10,644 nucleotides of DNA from CAYZQE01 sp964480635 (lineage in GTDB: Bacteria; Pseudomonadota; Gammaproteobacteria; GCA-001735895). Under the pieces are notes generated by a model. That model made no database searches. It saw only the letters and a program-made list of their open reading frames with translations, and was not told where the DNA came from. Of this stretch, positions 1 to 5,916 are shown one piece after another (within the stretch, counting starts at the first letter, position 1; every line of letters starts with the position of its first letter). The position numbers and the translations under genes are program-made. The stretch covers positions 1 to 10,644 of the forward strand of contig CAYZQE010000086.1 of assembly GCA_964480635.1 (NCBI GenBank), given 5' to 3'.

Positions 1-34
1 GAATGGGAATGGGAATGGGAATGGGAATGGGAAT
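1..34. repeat. GGGAAT hexanucleotide tandem repeat with G-quadruplex pattern
   Basis: The window opens with five full GAATGG units plus GAAT. This gives five GGG runs (5-7, 11-13, 17-19, 23-25, 29-31) separated by identical AAT loops. The array probably continues left of the window, so its true length is unknown. It lies beyond the 3' end of fghA, with the G-rich strand as the template strand for fghA transcription. Four or more G3 runs with 3-nt loops fit the standard quadruplex pattern. No protein-coding reading is supported here. Confidence 0.85.
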
Positions 35-98
35 ACTTTTTTTACCGCGGGGTCATAAAGCCCTAAGTAAAAATAATTAGAGGTTGTTCAGTGTCTCC

Positions 99-947
99 TT
101 AATCAGCCTTTAAAGCTTTAGCATGATAAGCAATATGCTCACCAATAAAACTAGCTATGAAGTGATAGCTATGATCATAGCCTTCTTGATAACGAATGGT
201 TATTTTTTGACCTGATTGCTCACAGGCCTGTTGCAAGGCTTCTGGCATTAATTGCTTTTCATGATAAAACTCGTCATCTAAGCCTTGGTCGATCAATATG
301 TCGTTAACCAATGCGCCTTGTTCAATTAAAACGGTTGCATCATAAGCGGTCCATTGACCTTTATCATCACCCAAATATGCGCTAAAACAGCCTTTGCCCC
401 AGTCACCATTTATTGGGTGGCATATCGGTGAAAAGGCCGAGACAGAGCAATATGCGCTGGGGTTTTTTAGTGCGCAAATCAATGCCCCGTGGCCGCCCAT
501 TGAATGCCCTGAGATTGACTTGATACCGGCAACGACAGGAAAGTTTGCTTCGATTAATGCCGGCAGCTCTTGCGTGACATAATCGTACATTTGGTAATGC
601 TCAGACCATGGTGTTTGTGTTGCATTAACGTAAAAACCCGCGCCCTTGCCTAAGTCATACCGCTCTGACTCATCGGCAACATCATTGCCGCGTGGGCTGG
701 TATCGGGATAGACGATGGCAATGCCATGCTCTGCGGCATAACGTTGTGCGCCTGCTTTGGTTCGCGCATTATCATCGCTGCAGGTTAATCCTGATAACCA
801 ATAGAGAGTTGGCACTTTTTTACTGCTTGCCTGTGGTGGCAGATACACCGAAAACATCATGTCGCACTTTAATACAGCCGAATAATGTGTGTAGCGGTTT
901 AAATACCCACCCGACTCTTTGATGCTTTCATTTTTTTTTATGTTCAT
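99..947 (-). CDS. fghA: S-formylglutathione hydrolase
   Basis: This esterase hydrolyses S-formylglutathione to formate and glutathione, the second step of glutathione-dependent formaldehyde detoxification, in the cytoplasm. The 282-residue length matches the FrmB/human esterase D family. The nucleophile is Ser149 in GHSMGG. The likely acid is Asp225 in the DQGLDDEF segment and the base His259 in GYDHSYHF. The family motif LYWLSGLTC with its conserved Cys56 is present. The start at 947 aligns with the family N terminus (GGY..Y.HYS) and follows a weak AGG-containing ribosome site. The gene lies 9 bp after adhC, so the two are almost certainly co-transcribed and coupled in function. One oddity is an A9 homopolymer within codons 3-6, a possible slippage site. 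Called frmB in enterobacteria. The enzyme assignment is secure. Confidence 0.96.
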   Translation of the reverse strand: MNIKKNESIKESGGYLNRYTHYSAVLKCDMMFSVYLPPQASSKKVPTLYWLSGLTCSDDNARTKAGAQRYAAEHGIAIVYPDTSPRGNDVADESERYDLGKGAGFYVNATQTPWSEHYQMYDYVTQELPALIEANFPVVAGIKSISGHSMGGHGALICALKNPSAYCSVSAFSPICHPINGDWGKGCFSAYLGDDKGQWTAYDATVLIEQGALVNDILIDQGLDDEFYHEKQLMPEALQQACEQSGQKITIRYQEGYDHSYHFIASFIGEHIAYHAKALKAD

Positions 948-956
948 GTTCTAAAC

Positions 957-2066
957 CTAAAACTTTATAACTGAGCGAATACTTTCGCCGCTGTGCATCA
1001 AGTCAAACGCTCTATTAATGTCTTCAAGTGGCATCGTGTGTGTTACCAGCGAGTCTAACTCTATTTCACCGGCCATATAACGCTCGACATAGCCGGGCAA
1101 TTCACTGCGGCCTTTTACGCCACCAAAAGCTGTGCCCATCCATTGACGCCCTACGACTAAATTAAAGGGTCGTGTCTCAATGGTTTGACCAGCACCTGCG
1201 ACACCTATGACCACTGATTTTCCCCAGCCCATATGGGTGCATTCAAGTGCATCACGCATGACATGAACATTGCCAATACATTCAAACGAATAATCAGGCC
1301 CACCATTAAAGGTGTCGTGCATATATTCAACAAATGGACCATTAATTTCACTGGGGTTAACAAAGTCTGTCGCGCCTAGTTGTTTTGCAAATTTAAATTT
1401 ATCGGGGTTAATGTCAATGGCAATAATTCGTTTTGCACCCGCCATCACAGCGCCTTGAATGCACGATAAACCAATGCCGCCTAAACCAAATACGGCTACG
1501 GTAGACCCCGCTTCTACTTTGGCGGTATTTAAAACAGCACCTATGCCCGTTGTCACACCACAACCTAATAAACACACCTTATCTAAAGGGGCTGCTTTAT
1601 TCACTTTGGCTAAAGCAATCTCAGGAACAACGGTATATTCAGAAAACGTAGAACAACCCATATAATGAAAAATATCTTTTCCATTTTGCGAAAATCGACG
1701 TGTTTTATCAGGCATATAACCGGTCCAGATTGTCGGGGCAATTGTTTGGCATAAATTAGACTTATCGCTATTGCAGTATTCGCAATCACCACACTCTGCG
1801 ATATACAAAGGAATAACATGGTCGCCAACTTTTAAATCTTTAACATCGGCTCCTAACTCAACCACTTCACAACCACCTTCATGCCCTAAAATACAGGGAA
1901 ATGAACCCTCGGGGTCATCACCTGATAAAGTAAAAGCATCAGTGTGACAAACACCAGAGGCAATCACTTTAAGTAATACCTCTCCTGATTTAGGCCCCAT
2001 AACCTCCACTTCTTCAATTTGTAATGGTTTTTTGGCTTCCCATGCGACGGCTGCTTTTGCTTTCAT
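957..2066 (-). CDS. adhC: S-(hydroxymethyl)glutathione dehydrogenase / class III alcohol dehydrogenase
   Basis: This cytoplasmic zinc- and NAD-dependent enzyme oxidises S-(hydroxymethyl)glutathione, formed from formaldehyde and glutathione, to S-formylglutathione; members of the family also reduce S-nitrosoglutathione. Length is 369 residues, typical of class III. Catalytic zinc ligands are Cys40 (GVCHTD), His62 (GHEG) and Cys169 (LLGCG). Structural zinc ligands are Cys92, Cys95, Cys98 and Cys106. The nucleotide fold has GLGGIG at 194-199 and an NAD-selecting Asp218. The substrate-pocket DPEG motif is kept, but the family's Arg (human Arg115) aligns with Ala110 in the unusual segment IAPTIWTGYMPD. 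The gene is first of a pair with fghA and sits behind a promoter carrying a TetR-like operator. Also called frmA. The enzyme class is secure; the pocket variation could alter substrate preference. Confidence 0.96.
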   Translation of the reverse strand: MKAKAAVAWEAKKPLQIEEVEVMGPKSGEVLLKVIASGVCHTDAFTLSGDDPEGSFPCILGHEGGCEVVELGADVKDLKVGDHVIPLYIAECGDCEYCNSDKSNLCQTIAPTIWTGYMPDKTRRFSQNGKDIFHYMGCSTFSEYTVVPEIALAKVNKAAPLDKVCLLGCGVTTGIGAVLNTAKVEAGSTVAVFGLGGIGLSCIQGAVMAGAKRIIAIDINPDKFKFAKQLGATDFVNPSEINGPFVEYMHDTFNGGPDYSFECIGNVHVMRDALECTHMGWGKSVVIGVAGAGQTIETRPFNLVVGRQWMGTAFGGVKGRSELPGYVERYMAGEIELDSLVTHTMPLEDINRAFDLMHSGESIRSVIKF

Positions 2067-2094
2067 TTTCTGTCTCTTTAATTAACGTGACACG

Positions 2095-2123
2095 ACAGTA
2101 GAATGAATGTTCATTCTTGTCAA
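2095..2123 (-). promoter_or_regulatory. sigma70-like promoter of adhC-fghA
   Basis: Read on the minus strand, a perfect TTGACA -35 box (2118-2123) is followed by a 17-bp spacer and a TACTGT -10 box (2095-2100), which keeps the key T, A and final T. Transcription would start near 2088, leaving a leader of about 22 nt before the adhC start at 2066. The spacer is made up almost entirely of the palindrome annotated as the operator. The -35 match and spacing are seen directly; activity is inferred. Confidence 0.7.
2100..2117. promoter_or_regulatory. Operator palindrome for the divergent TetR-family regulator
   Basis: AGAATGAA-TG-TTCATTCT is a perfect inverted repeat with 8-bp arms and a 2-bp centre in the 92-bp adhC/tetR intergenic region. 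TetR-family dimers bind sites of this size and symmetry, often next to their own gene. The site fills the space between the -35 and -10 boxes of adhC, so binding would block RNA polymerase there. It lies 41 bp upstream of the tetR start codon, compatible with autoregulation. The palindrome is observed; the partner is inferred from adjacency. Confidence 0.75.
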
Positions 2124-2158
2124 TTGCTTTCACCCAAATGTTTCAGTAGGATGCCCTT

Positions 2159-2749
2159 ATGCCCTATTTAAAGAAAATTGCTCTGTGCCCCGAACCGATT
2201 GATTGTAAAATTTTAACCGCGGCACTTTCTCTTATCGTTAACAAAGGATATCAACGCGTTTCCATCCATGACATACAAAAGTTATCCAATGTGAGTATTG
2301 GCTCTATCTACAATCATTTTGGGGGCAAAGAAGGCGTCGCCACTGCACTTTATAAACATATTATTAATGAATTTGACGAATTAATTGATGATGCATTACA
2401 AACTAATGCCTCTTCGAGTGAACAATGCAGCATCATTATTAAACAACTTTTTGAATATACAGAAACACACAGCGATATTATTGCATTTTTATTTCACACT
2501 AAGCATGCTGATTTTATTTCTGAAAACCCATCGCTATATAGCTCTAAGCCATTTTTAAAAATCAACACACTTGTCTCGCATGCATTACAGCACGATGAAA
2601 TAATAAACTCTAAGACGCATATTGTTGTTGCGGGGTTATTTGGCGGTGCGATTTACTTAATACAACAACGTTTAGATGGCGTTACCAATGAACCCCTCAT
2701 GAATGATTGCTCATCCCTAACTCGTCTACTGTTACCGATTACTTCATAA
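2159..2749 (+). CDS. TetR/AcrR-family transcriptional regulator, putative repressor of adhC-fghA
   Basis: This 196-residue protein has the TetR layout. An N-terminal three-helix DNA-binding domain spans about residues 16-62, with the recognition region around VSIGSIYNHFGGKEGVA (45-61). An all-helical ligand and dimerisation domain with low sequence conservation fills the rest. The start at 2159 is preceded by AGG eight bases upstream; the ATG at 2151 hits a stop after six codons. It is the only plus-strand gene, divergent from adhC across the 18-bp palindrome, so repression of formaldehyde oxidation genes is the likely role. The inducer is not evident. The mature N terminus would begin with Pro2, and Cys10 and Cys16 lie close by, which might matter for aldehyde sensing. 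Family call is strong; target is inferred; ligand unknown. Confidence 0.9.
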   Translation: MPYLKKIALCPEPIDCKILTAALSLIVNKGYQRVSIHDIQKLSNVSIGSIYNHFGGKEGVATALYKHIINEFDELIDDALQTNASSSEQCSIIIKQLFEYTETHSDIIAFLFHTKHADFISENPSLYSSKPFLKINTLVSHALQHDEIINSKTHIVVAGLFGGAIYLIQQRLDGVTNEPLMNDCSSLTRLLLPITS

Positions 2750-2771
2750 AAAGGTAAAACTGAAACCTTTT
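2749..2771. terminator. Weak bidirectional terminator between tetR and the glutaredoxin-like gene
   Basis: AAAAGGT (2749-2755) and ACCTTTT (2765-2771) form a 7-bp stem with a 9-nt loop, between two converging genes. The plus strand ends in four Ts within the arm, and the minus strand ends in five. The stem has only three GC pairs, so termination may be inefficient, but its position between convergent stop codons supports the call. Confidence 0.45.
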
Positions 2772-2791
2772 AAACAACACTAAGAACCTAA

Positions 2792-3169
2792 TCAGGCGTT
2801 ATTTAAAGCAAACCTTTGCTCTAGGTAAGCAATTATATCTGAAGATTCATACAACCACTCAACGCCTTTGTCACTTTCAATCTTTAAACAAGGCACCTGC
2901 ACTTTCCCGCCTTCTTTTTCTAGCTCTGTTCTATAGGGAGACCCCATTTGCGCACCACGATATTCAATGGGTAAGGCCAATTTATGAACGGTACGTCGGG
3001 TTTTTATGCAAAATGGGCAGCCATAAAATTGATACAGCTTTAGCTTTTCCACTTCTTCATTCACTTTTTTCTGTTCTTCATCAGTACGCTTCATCTTTTT
3101 AGGTAAGCTGATGAAACTAAAGAAGACCACAATCATGCCGAGGCCATTACGTAATAATTTAATAATCAT
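2792..3169 (-). CDS. Membrane-anchored glutaredoxin / GST N-terminal-domain protein
   Basis: A 125-residue protein in three parts. A hydrophobic N-terminal helix (about 4-22, LLRNGLGMIVVFFSFISL) is followed by KK and probably acts as a membrane anchor rather than a cleaved signal. A charged linker (24-44) may form a short coiled coil. A thioredoxin-fold domain (about 44-120) follows. The domain has the dithiol site CPFC (Cys51, Cys54), the cis-proline segment VQVPCL (Pro93) and ESSDII (108-113), the glutathione-contact motif of glutaredoxins and GST N domains. It probably reduces disulfides or glutathionylated proteins. By the positive-inside rule the KK linker would keep the domain in the cytoplasm. 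It has no obvious Shine-Dalgarno site at the chosen start. It converges on tetR and is separated from fba by a strong terminator, so it is likely monocistronic. Exact substrate unknown. Confidence 0.85.
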   Translation of the reverse strand: MIIKLLRNGLGMIVVFFSFISLPKKMKRTDEEQKKVNEEVEKLKLYQFYGCPFCIKTRRTVHKLALPIEYRGAQMGSPYRTELEKEGGKVQVPCLKIESDKGVEWLYESSDIIAYLEQRFALNNA

Positions 3170-3188
3170 ATTGATACTTATTGATTGT

Positions 3189-3211
3189 TGCTAATACGCA
3201 ACATATTAGCA
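3189..3211. repeat. Inverted repeat in the promoter region of the glutaredoxin-like gene
   Basis: TGCTAATA (3189-3196) and TATTAGCA (3204-3211) are perfect 8-bp arms around a 7-bp centre. A second, offset repeat TGTTG (3186-3190) / CAACA (3199-3203) overlaps it. The pair lies 20 bp upstream of the gene start, overlapping the proposed -10 box. The geometry fits a dimeric regulator's operator or a small leader hairpin; no regulator is identifiable. Confidence 0.5.
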
Positions 3212-3231
3212 TTTTATTGATTACTTATTAA
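3203..3231 (-). promoter_or_regulatory. Candidate promoter of the glutaredoxin-like gene
   Basis: On the minus strand TTAATA (3226-3231) and TAATAT (3203-3208) are separated by 17 bp, placing a start site near 3196 and a leader of about 27 nt. The boxes match consensus only in part, and the region is AT-rich, so chance matches are easy. Since a terminator separates this gene from fba, some promoter is expected in this stretch. Confidence 0.4.
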
Positions 3232-3249
3232 GCGTTCTCTTTCAGGCAT

Positions 3250-3276
3250 AAAAAAAGGAGCCGAAGCTCCTTTTTT
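3250..3276 (-). terminator. Strong intrinsic terminator ending the tkt-gap-pgk-pyk-fba block
   Basis: AAAAAAGGAGC (3251-3261) and GCTCCTTTTTT (3266-3276) form a perfect 11-bp stem with a CGAA loop. On the minus strand the loop reads TTCG, a stable UUCG tetraloop, and the hairpin ends in seven Ts. It lies about 70 bp beyond the fba stop codon. The structure is symmetric enough to work from either side, but only minus-strand transcription enters it here. Confidence 0.93.
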
Positions 3277-3329
3277 AATTACAAATATACAACGTTATTA
3301 TTTATTGCCACCGCCAAATCGGGGGAAGC

Positions 3330-3356
3330 ACAAATAACGCATAAGCGGTTATTTGT
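3330..3356 (-). other. Hairpin spanning the fba stop codon
   Basis: ACAAATAAC (3330-3338) and GTTATTTGT (3348-3356) pair perfectly, extended by GC/GC around an ATAA loop with one bulged G. The last codons and stop of fba lie in the stem. No T tract follows on the minus strand, so it is not an intrinsic terminator by itself. It may protect the 3' end of the transcript. Formation and function are inferred. Confidence 0.45.
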
Positions 3357-4386
3357 AAGCGTTAGACATTTCTTCTAAAGACTTAACTTTAATTTTGCCT
3401 GCATGACCCGCACAACCAAAAGACTCAAAACGAGCTAGGCAAATTGCTTGCATTGCCGCTGTAGATTCTTTTAAGAATTTACGTGGATCAAAGTTAGATG
3501 CATTTTCTGATAAGTGTTTACGAACCGCACCAGTAGATGCCATACGTAAATCCGTATCAATGTTAACTTTACGCACGCCGTTCTGGATACCAATTTTGAT
3601 TTCTTCAACAGGTACGCCATAAGTTTGACCCATGTCGCCGCCGTAGTTATTGATGATTTCTAACCATTCTTGTGGCACAGATGAAGACCCGTGCATAACA
3701 AGGTGAGTATTAGGTAATGCTTTATGGATGTCTTTAATGCGGTCAATACGCAATACGTCACCAGTAGGCTCTTTAGTGAACTTGTAAGCGCCGTGAGATG
3801 TACCAATTGCAATAGCAAGAGCATCAACGTTAGTTTGCTTAACAAAATCAACTGCTTCGTCTACTGATGTTAAAAGCATATCTAGGTCTAATTTACCTTC
3901 TGCTCCGTGTCCGTCTTCTTCGCCCATCATACCCGTTTCTAATGAACCTAAGCAACCTAGCTCACCTTCTACAGATACGCCACCAGCGTGTGCCATGCCA
4001 ACAACTTCTTTAGTCACTGCTACATTATATTCAAAAGAGGCAGGTGTTTTCATGTCTGCTTCTAATGAACCATCCATCATCACTGATGAAAAGCCAGACT
4101 GAATAGAGCGTAAGCAAATAGCTGGCTCTGAACCGTGATCTTGATGCATAACAACAGGAATATGCGGGTACATTTCAGTGGCTGCAATGATTAAGTGGCG
4201 TAAGAAAGGCTCGCCTGCATAAGAGCGTGCGCCTGCAGAACCCTGCATAATCACTGGGCTGTTCGCCGCATCAGCAGCTTGCATGATCGCGTGAACTTGC
4301 TCCATGTTGTTTACGTTAAAAGCAGGCATACCGAAGTCATTTTCTGCTGCATAATCTAATAATTGTCTTAAAGATATAATAGCCAT
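3349..4386 (-). CDS. fba: Fructose-1,6-bisphosphate aldolase, class II (CbbA-like, class IIB)
   Basis: This zinc-dependent aldolase interconverts fructose 1,6-bisphosphate with dihydroxyacetone phosphate and glyceraldehyde 3-phosphate. It may also make sedoheptulose 1,7-bisphosphate, as CbbA homologues do in the Calvin cycle. The protein has 345 residues. Metal and catalytic residues appear in HQDHG (His81, Asp83, His84), VEGELG (Glu140/Glu142), GTSHG (His198) and MHGSSS (His232). The C-terminal segment around KFLKESTAAMQAICLARF is typical of the CbbA-like branch. The start at 4386 has AGAG upstream at a rather long spacing. It is the last gene of the block, 33 bp after pyk, followed by a hairpin and a strong terminator. 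Nothing is truncated. The class is secure; glycolytic versus Calvin or RuMP use cannot be decided here. Confidence 0.96.
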   Translation of the reverse strand: MAIISLRQLLDYAAENDFGMPAFNVNNMEQVHAIMQAADAANSPVIMQGSAGARSYAGEPFLRHLIIAATEMYPHIPVVMHQDHGSEPAICLRSIQSGFSSVMMDGSLEADMKTPASFEYNVAVTKEVVGMAHAGGVSVEGELGCLGSLETGMMGEEDGHGAEGKLDLDMLLTSVDEAVDFVKQTNVDALAIAIGTSHGAYKFTKEPTGDVLRIDRIKDIHKALPNTHLVMHGSSSVPQEWLEIINNYGGDMGQTYGVPVEEIKIGIQNGVRKVNIDTDLRMASTGAVRKHLSENASNFDPRKFLKESTAAMQAICLARFESFGCAGHAGKIKVKSLEEMSNAYK

Positions 4387-4419
4387 AGTTTTTTTCTCTT
4401 TGCTGTTATTTAAATAATA

Positions 4420-5880
4420 TTACTCTGAAAGTTCGGGCATAGACCCAACCTTAACGATTTTCATTGCATTAGTGCCGCCACCTTCACCAACCAAATCACC
4501 TTTTGTAATGATAACTAAGTCACCATCTGTCACCACGCCTTCATTTAATAAAACGTCGATAATTTCTTTATTCACACCCGCGTGTGACTTTGTTTCTGGA
4601 TTAAACCTAACTGGATTAACGCCACGAAATAGCGTTACTTTGCGTCGTGTTTCTTTGTGGCTCGACAGGGCATAAATGGGAATGCCTGAGCTAATTCGAG
4701 ACATCCAAAGTGCCGTTGAACCTGATTCTGTATGTGATGCAATCGCTCTAACATTTAGGTGATTGGCGGTGTACATTGTTGCCATTGCGATAGACTCATC
4801 AATCTCATTAAACGTTGCATCTATTCGATGAGTCGATGTTTTAACTGATGATTGCTGCTCTGCATTACGACAAATGCGCGACATAGCGGCAACCGTTTCG
4901 GCTGGAAAATCACCTGCGGCTGTTTCAGCGGATAGCATCACCGCATCAGTGCCATCTAACACCGCATTGGCCACGTCAAACACTTCTGCACGTGTCGGGA
5001 TCGGATTACTACGCATTGATTCCATCATTTGGGTTGCCGTAATAACCACACAATTTTTTGCGCGTGCTTTTTTTATTAAGCTTTTTTGGACGGCTGGCAA
5101 TTGGTCATCGCCAATTTCAACGCCTAAATCGCCTCGTGCAATCATAATAGCATCGGACGCTTCAATAATTGAGTCAATGTTATCTAAGGCTTCGGTGCGC
5201 TCTATTTTAGCGATAATGCCGCCTTTTCCACCATGACTGCGTAATAAAGTGCGCGCCAGTTTTACATCAGCCGCGTTTCGAGGAAACGAAATGGCGACAT
5301 AATCAGCATCAATTGATGCCGCTGTTTTCATGTCTTCTTTATCTTTTTCGGTTAAGGCATCGGCGGATAAGCCACCGCCTTTTAAATTGATACCTTTGTT
5401 GTCCGAAAGCTTACCGCCCACTAAAACATTGGTATGAATCTTACTGCCTTCAACTGAATCGACCGTTAACACAATCATGCCATCGTCTAAAACGAGAACA
5501 TCACCTTTTTTAACATCTTCTGGTAGTTTTTTGTAGGTTAAACCAACGCTGTTGATATCGCCTTCAAATTTATCTAAGTCAGCATCAAGCACGAATTTTG
5601 TATTATTAATTAACTTAACAAAACCTTCTTTAAAACGCTGAGTTCTAATTTTTGGCCCTTGTAAGTCAACCAATACACCCACTTGACGACCATTGGCTTT
5701 GCCAATGGTGCGTACCATTTCAGCGCGTTTTGAATGCTCTTCTGGACTACCATGAGAAAAATTAAGGCGTACGACATCAACACCTGCTAGCACTAATTTT
5801 GTCAGCATCTCTTCTGATTCAGATGCAGGGCCAAGCGTGGCTACAATTTTAGTTCTGCGTAATATGACGTTTGCACTCAT
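4420..5880 (-). CDS. pyk: Pyruvate kinase (PykA-like)
   Basis: Transfers phosphate from phosphoenolpyruvate to ADP, giving pyruvate and ATP, the exit step of glycolysis. The 486-residue length fits bacterial pyruvate kinases without the extra C-terminal PEP-utiliser domain. Substrate and metal residues are in VVRLNFSHG (Arg38, Asn40, Ser42), GPKIRT (Lys77, Arg79), the AKIER catalytic segment (Lys225, Glu227), IARGDLGVEI (Asp251) and ITATQM (Thr283). The B domain lies at about 75-175 and the C-terminal allosteric domain from about 350 onwards. ISFPRNAADV, with Pro in place of the more common Val, resembles the PykA subgroup. It lies 36 bp after pgk and 33 bp before fba, so these three are one transcription unit. 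A Shine-Dalgarno-like AAGAG precedes the start. Confidence 0.96.
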   Translation of the reverse strand: MSANVILRRTKIVATLGPASESEEMLTKLVLAGVDVVRLNFSHGSPEEHSKRAEMVRTIGKANGRQVGVLVDLQGPKIRTQRFKEGFVKLINNTKFVLDADLDKFEGDINSVGLTYKKLPEDVKKGDVLVLDDGMIVLTVDSVEGSKIHTNVLVGGKLSDNKGINLKGGGLSADALTEKDKEDMKTAASIDADYVAISFPRNAADVKLARTLLRSHGGKGGIIAKIERTEALDNIDSIIEASDAIMIARGDLGVEIGDDQLPAVQKSLIKKARAKNCVVITATQMMESMRSNPIPTRAEVFDVANAVLDGTDAVMLSAETAAGDFPAETVAAMSRICRNAEQQSSVKTSTHRIDATFNEIDESIAMATMYTANHLNVRAIASHTESGSTALWMSRISSGIPIYALSSHKETRRKVTLFRGVNPVRFNPETKSHAGVNKEIIDVLLNEGVVTDGDLVIITKGDLVGEGGGTNAMKIVKVGSMPELSE

Positions 5881-5916
5881 TTATATTTTTCTCTTAGCTC
5901 CTAAAAGTTACTGTGA

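Noticed and set aside
41..79. Hairpin around CCGCGG and GGGTCATAAAGCCC as a terminator for fghA
   Set aside because: Pairing is limited to a few GC pairs and no T tract follows on the minus strand, so intrinsic termination is not supported.
2087..2115. Promoter for tetR from GTGACA and TTCATT with a 17-bp spacer
   Set aside because: Both boxes match poorly; autoregulation is plausible from the operator position but this promoter is not supported enough to annotate.
3298..3342. 14-codon minus-strand ORF just after fba
   Set aside because: Too short, lacks a ribosome site, and starts inside the loop side of the fba stop hairpin; nothing supports translation.
4874..5236. Long plus-strand frame of 120 codons inside pyk
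   Set aside because: It is the antisense shadow of a conserved, full-length pyruvate kinase, with no ribosome site and no recognisable domain.
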